From NCBI GenBank assembly GCA_934538895.1, contig CAKTCH010000083.1:1-6859 (forward strand): a stretch of 6,859 bases of DNA, read 5' to 3'. The stretch comes from an uncultured Alphaproteobacteria bacterium (GTDB lineage Bacteria > Pseudomonadota > Alphaproteobacteria > Micavibrionales > Micavibrionaceae). Both the position numbers and the translations under genes were made by a program. The notes beneath the pieces are model-generated. The model saw nothing but the letters and a program-made list of their open reading frames with translations. It was not told where the DNA came from and did not search any database. This document shows, one piece after another, positions 5,320 to 6,859 of this stretch (positions within the stretch are counted from its first letter, which is position 1; every line of letters starts with the position of its first letter).

Positions 5320-5362
5320 GCGGTTTTCCGCGTTTTTAATCCACCCGTCGGATAAAAAACGC
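5320..5362 (+). promoter_or_regulatory. Structured rpoB leader with overlapping hairpins
   Basis: gcgtttttaatcc (5330-5342) and ggataaaaaacgc (5350-5362) pair at 12 of 13 positions around a 7-nt loop, making a long hairpin 44 nt before the rpoB start. A second, smaller hairpin, gcgg/ccgc (5320-5323 with 5328-5331), followed by five T's (5333-5337), uses part of the same left arm. The two cannot form together. This may be a regulatory switch in the leader or simply a 5' stabilising structure. Confidence 0.45.
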
Positions 5363-5392
5363 AAAAACGACAATTTGTAATGATGATCGGTG

Positions 5393-5397
5393 AAGGA
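5393..5397 (+). promoter_or_regulatory. Ribosome binding site that fixes the rpoB start
   Basis: aagga, within tgaaggaaaa, lies 9 nt before the ATG at 5407. It supports starting rpoB here, with the N-terminal extension. No ATG or ribosome binding site occurs closer to the conserved core, which begins near residue 59; the only internal alternative seen is a GTG at codon 41 without one. Confidence 0.75.
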
Positions 5398-5406
5398 AAA
5401 GTAACC

Positions 5407-6859
5407 ATGACGACAAAGACGCCCAAATCTGCTCCCAAAAATACAGCCTCTAAAGAACAAGCAGAAAAGAAAGCGCCCGCGAAATCGCGCTCCTCGACCA
5501 AGGCCGCTGCCGCTGACAAGCCCGTCGTGCGCTATGTCGTTGAAAAACCCATCGTTTTCAAGCCTGCCAACGATGTCGACAGCTTCACGGGCCGCAAGCG
5601 CGTCCGCCGTTCCTTCGGTAAAATCCGCGAAGTCGCGCAGATGCCGAACCTGATCGAGGTGCAGCGCCAGTCTTATGAAGCGTTCCTGCAAGCCGAAGTC
5701 GCCGCCGACAGCCGCAAGATGCAGGGTCTGCACGAAGTATTCTCCTCCGTATTCCCGATCAAGGATTTCTCCGACCGCGCAGAAATCGACTACGTGAAAT
5801 ACGAACTGGAAGAGCCGAAATACGACGTCGATGAATGCCAGCAGCGCGGCATGACTTTCTCCGCCCCCTTGCGCGTCACGCTGCGCCTGTCCGTATTCGA
5901 TGTCGATGAAGACACCGGCCTGCGTTCCATCCGCGATATTAAGGAACAAGACGTCTACATGGTCGATATGCCGCTGATGACCAGGAACGGCACGTTCGTC
6001 GTCAACGGCACCGAGCGCGTGATCGTCTCCCAGATGCACCGCTCCCCCGGCGTATTTTTCGATCATGACGGCGGCAAGACGCACGCCTCCGGCAAATACC
6101 TGTTCGCTGCGCGCGTGATCCCGTATCGCGGCTCCTGGCTCGATTTCGAATTCGACGCCAAAGACAACATCTATGTCCGTATCGACCGCCGCCGCAAACT
6201 CCCGGCGACGACCTTCCTGCGCGCGCTCGATTCCGCCGCCACCGCCGCTTACCGCGTCAAGTGCGAAGAGAACGATCAGCCGGTCGATCCGCTGCTGGTG
6301 CAGGGCATGGGCAATGAAGAAATCCTGCAAACCTTCTATGACGTAATCAACTACACGAAAGAGAAGAAGGGCTGGAAAACCGCTTTCAACGGCGATCGTA
6401 TGCGCGGCGTGAAGCTGGTCTACGATCTGGTTGACGCGAAAACCGGCAAGGCCGTGGCCTCCGTCGGCGACAAGATGACTCCCCGCCTGTCCAGGCAGCT
6501 GATCGAAAAAGGCCTGAAAGATATCCTTGTTTCCGATGAGGAAATCCTCGGCAAATATGCCGCCATGGACGTCTTCGATCCGAAAACAGGCCAGGTGGTT
6601 CTCGAAGCCGGTCAGGAAATCTCCGAAGAATCCCTGAAAATGCTCGACAAGATGGGCGTGAACGAACTGCCGATCCTCGCGATCGACCACCTGAATGTCG
6701 GCCCGTACATCCGCAACACCATGATGGTGGACAAGTGCGACACGCGCGAAGAGGCCCTCATCGACATTTACCGTGTCATGCGCCCCGGTGAGCCGCCGAC
6801 GGTTGAATCCGCCGACGCGCTGTTCCAGTCGCTGTTCTTCGACGCCGAACGTTACGATC
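5407..6859 (+). CDS. rpoB: RNA polymerase beta subunit, N-terminal part (runs off the window)
   Basis: Encodes the beta subunit of RNA polymerase; 484 complete codons are present, and the frame is still open at the window end. The conserved core starts at SFTGRKRVRRSFGKI (59-73) and MPNLIEVQ, continues with YDVDECQQRGMTFSAPLRVT, and reaches the hallmark NGTERVIVSQMHRSPGVFF (200-218) and PYRGSW (239-244). These cover the protrusion and lobe. The rifampicin region and catalytic parts lie beyond the window. Two oddities stand out. First, residues 1-58 are a Lys/Ala/Ser/Pro-rich extension absent from typical alphaproteobacterial RpoB, which starts within a few residues of the SFTGRKR motif. Second, about 25 residues (275-299) appear inserted between FLRAL and GMGNEEIL, where most relatives read straight through. 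The gene has its own promoter and leader and is separated from rplL by 1.7 kb; rpoC would be expected downstream. Confidence 0.97.
   Translation, partial: MTTKTPKSAPKNTASKEQAEKKAPAKSRSSTKAAAADKPVVRYVVEKPIVFKPANDVDSFTGRKRVRRSFGKIREVAQMPNLIEVQRQSYEAFLQAEVAADSRKMQGLHEVFSSVFPIKDFSDRAEIDYVKYELEEPKYDVDECQQRGMTFSAPLRVTLRLSVFDVDEDTGLRSIRDIKEQDVYMVDMPLMTRNGTFVVNGTERVIVSQMHRSPGVFFDHDGGKTHASGKYLFAARVIPYRGSWLDFEFDAKDNIYVRIDRRRKLPATTFLRALDSAATAAYRVKCEENDQPVDPLLVQGMGNEEILQTFYDVINYTKEKKGWKTAFNGDRMRGVKLVYDLVDAKTGKAVASVGDKMTPRLSRQLIEKGLKDILVSDEEILGKYAAMDVFDPKTGQVVLEAGQEISEESLKMLDKMGVNELPILAIDHLNVGPYIRNTMMVDKCDTREEALIDIYRVMRPGEPPTVESADALFQSLFFDAERYD

Noticed and set aside
5314..6690. A 458-codon open frame on the minus strand opposite rpoB
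   Set aside because: It is the antisense shadow of a highly conserved rpoB, rich in Asp, Phe, His and Arg, with no family motifs; G+C-rich coding DNA commonly leaves such frames open.

Overview
The window carries the ribosomal-protein / RNA-polymerase cluster of a bacterium, most likely an alphaproteobacterium. The order is rplK (L11), rplA (L1), rplJ (L10), rplL (L7/L12) and the first 484 codons of rpoB, all on the + strand. The RpoB N-terminal core (SFTGRKRVRRSFGKI, then QMPNLIEVQ) and the L11 and L1 sequences read as alphaproteobacterial; the order or genus cannot be fixed from the sequence alone. The window opens downstream of where nusG would usually lie, and no nusG end is visible.

Layout. 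1-355: non-coding, with an inverted pair of REP-like palindromes at the left edge and an rplK leader with two small hairpins. 356-1496: rplK and rplA, translationally close-coupled and closed by a strong intrinsic terminator (1520-1554). 1665-2501: an inserted EamA/DMT-type membrane protein gene. 2502-2800: a good sigma70-type promoter and an L10-leader-like RNA, which ends in an intrinsic terminator only about 40 nt before rplJ; this looks like a transcription attenuator. 2801-3718: rplJ and rplL, closed by a second strong terminator (3765-3796). 3820-4932: a two-gene insert, with a small exported or membrane-anchored unknown protein followed by an immunity-42 (Imm42) family protein. It has its own candidate promoter, and the Imm42 part is visibly richer in A+T. 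4933-5406: a long non-coding stretch with a perfect DnaA-box 9-mer, a promoter and a structured leader. 5407-6859: rpoB, running off the window, with an unusual basic N-terminal extension of about 58 residues.

How the parts work together. L11, L10 and L7/L12 build the GTPase-associated stalk of the 50S subunit and L1 forms the opposite stalk; RpoB is the beta subunit of RNA polymerase. In many proteobacteria these genes sit almost back to back. Here two insertions and two terminators divide them into separately promoted units: rplKA, the transporter, rplJL, the immunity pair, and rpoB. L10 probably controls rplJL through its leader, and rpoB has its own promoter and leader. The most distinctive observations are the attenuator-like L10 leader, the RpoB tail, and the immunity gene lodged between rplL and rpoB without a recognisable toxin.
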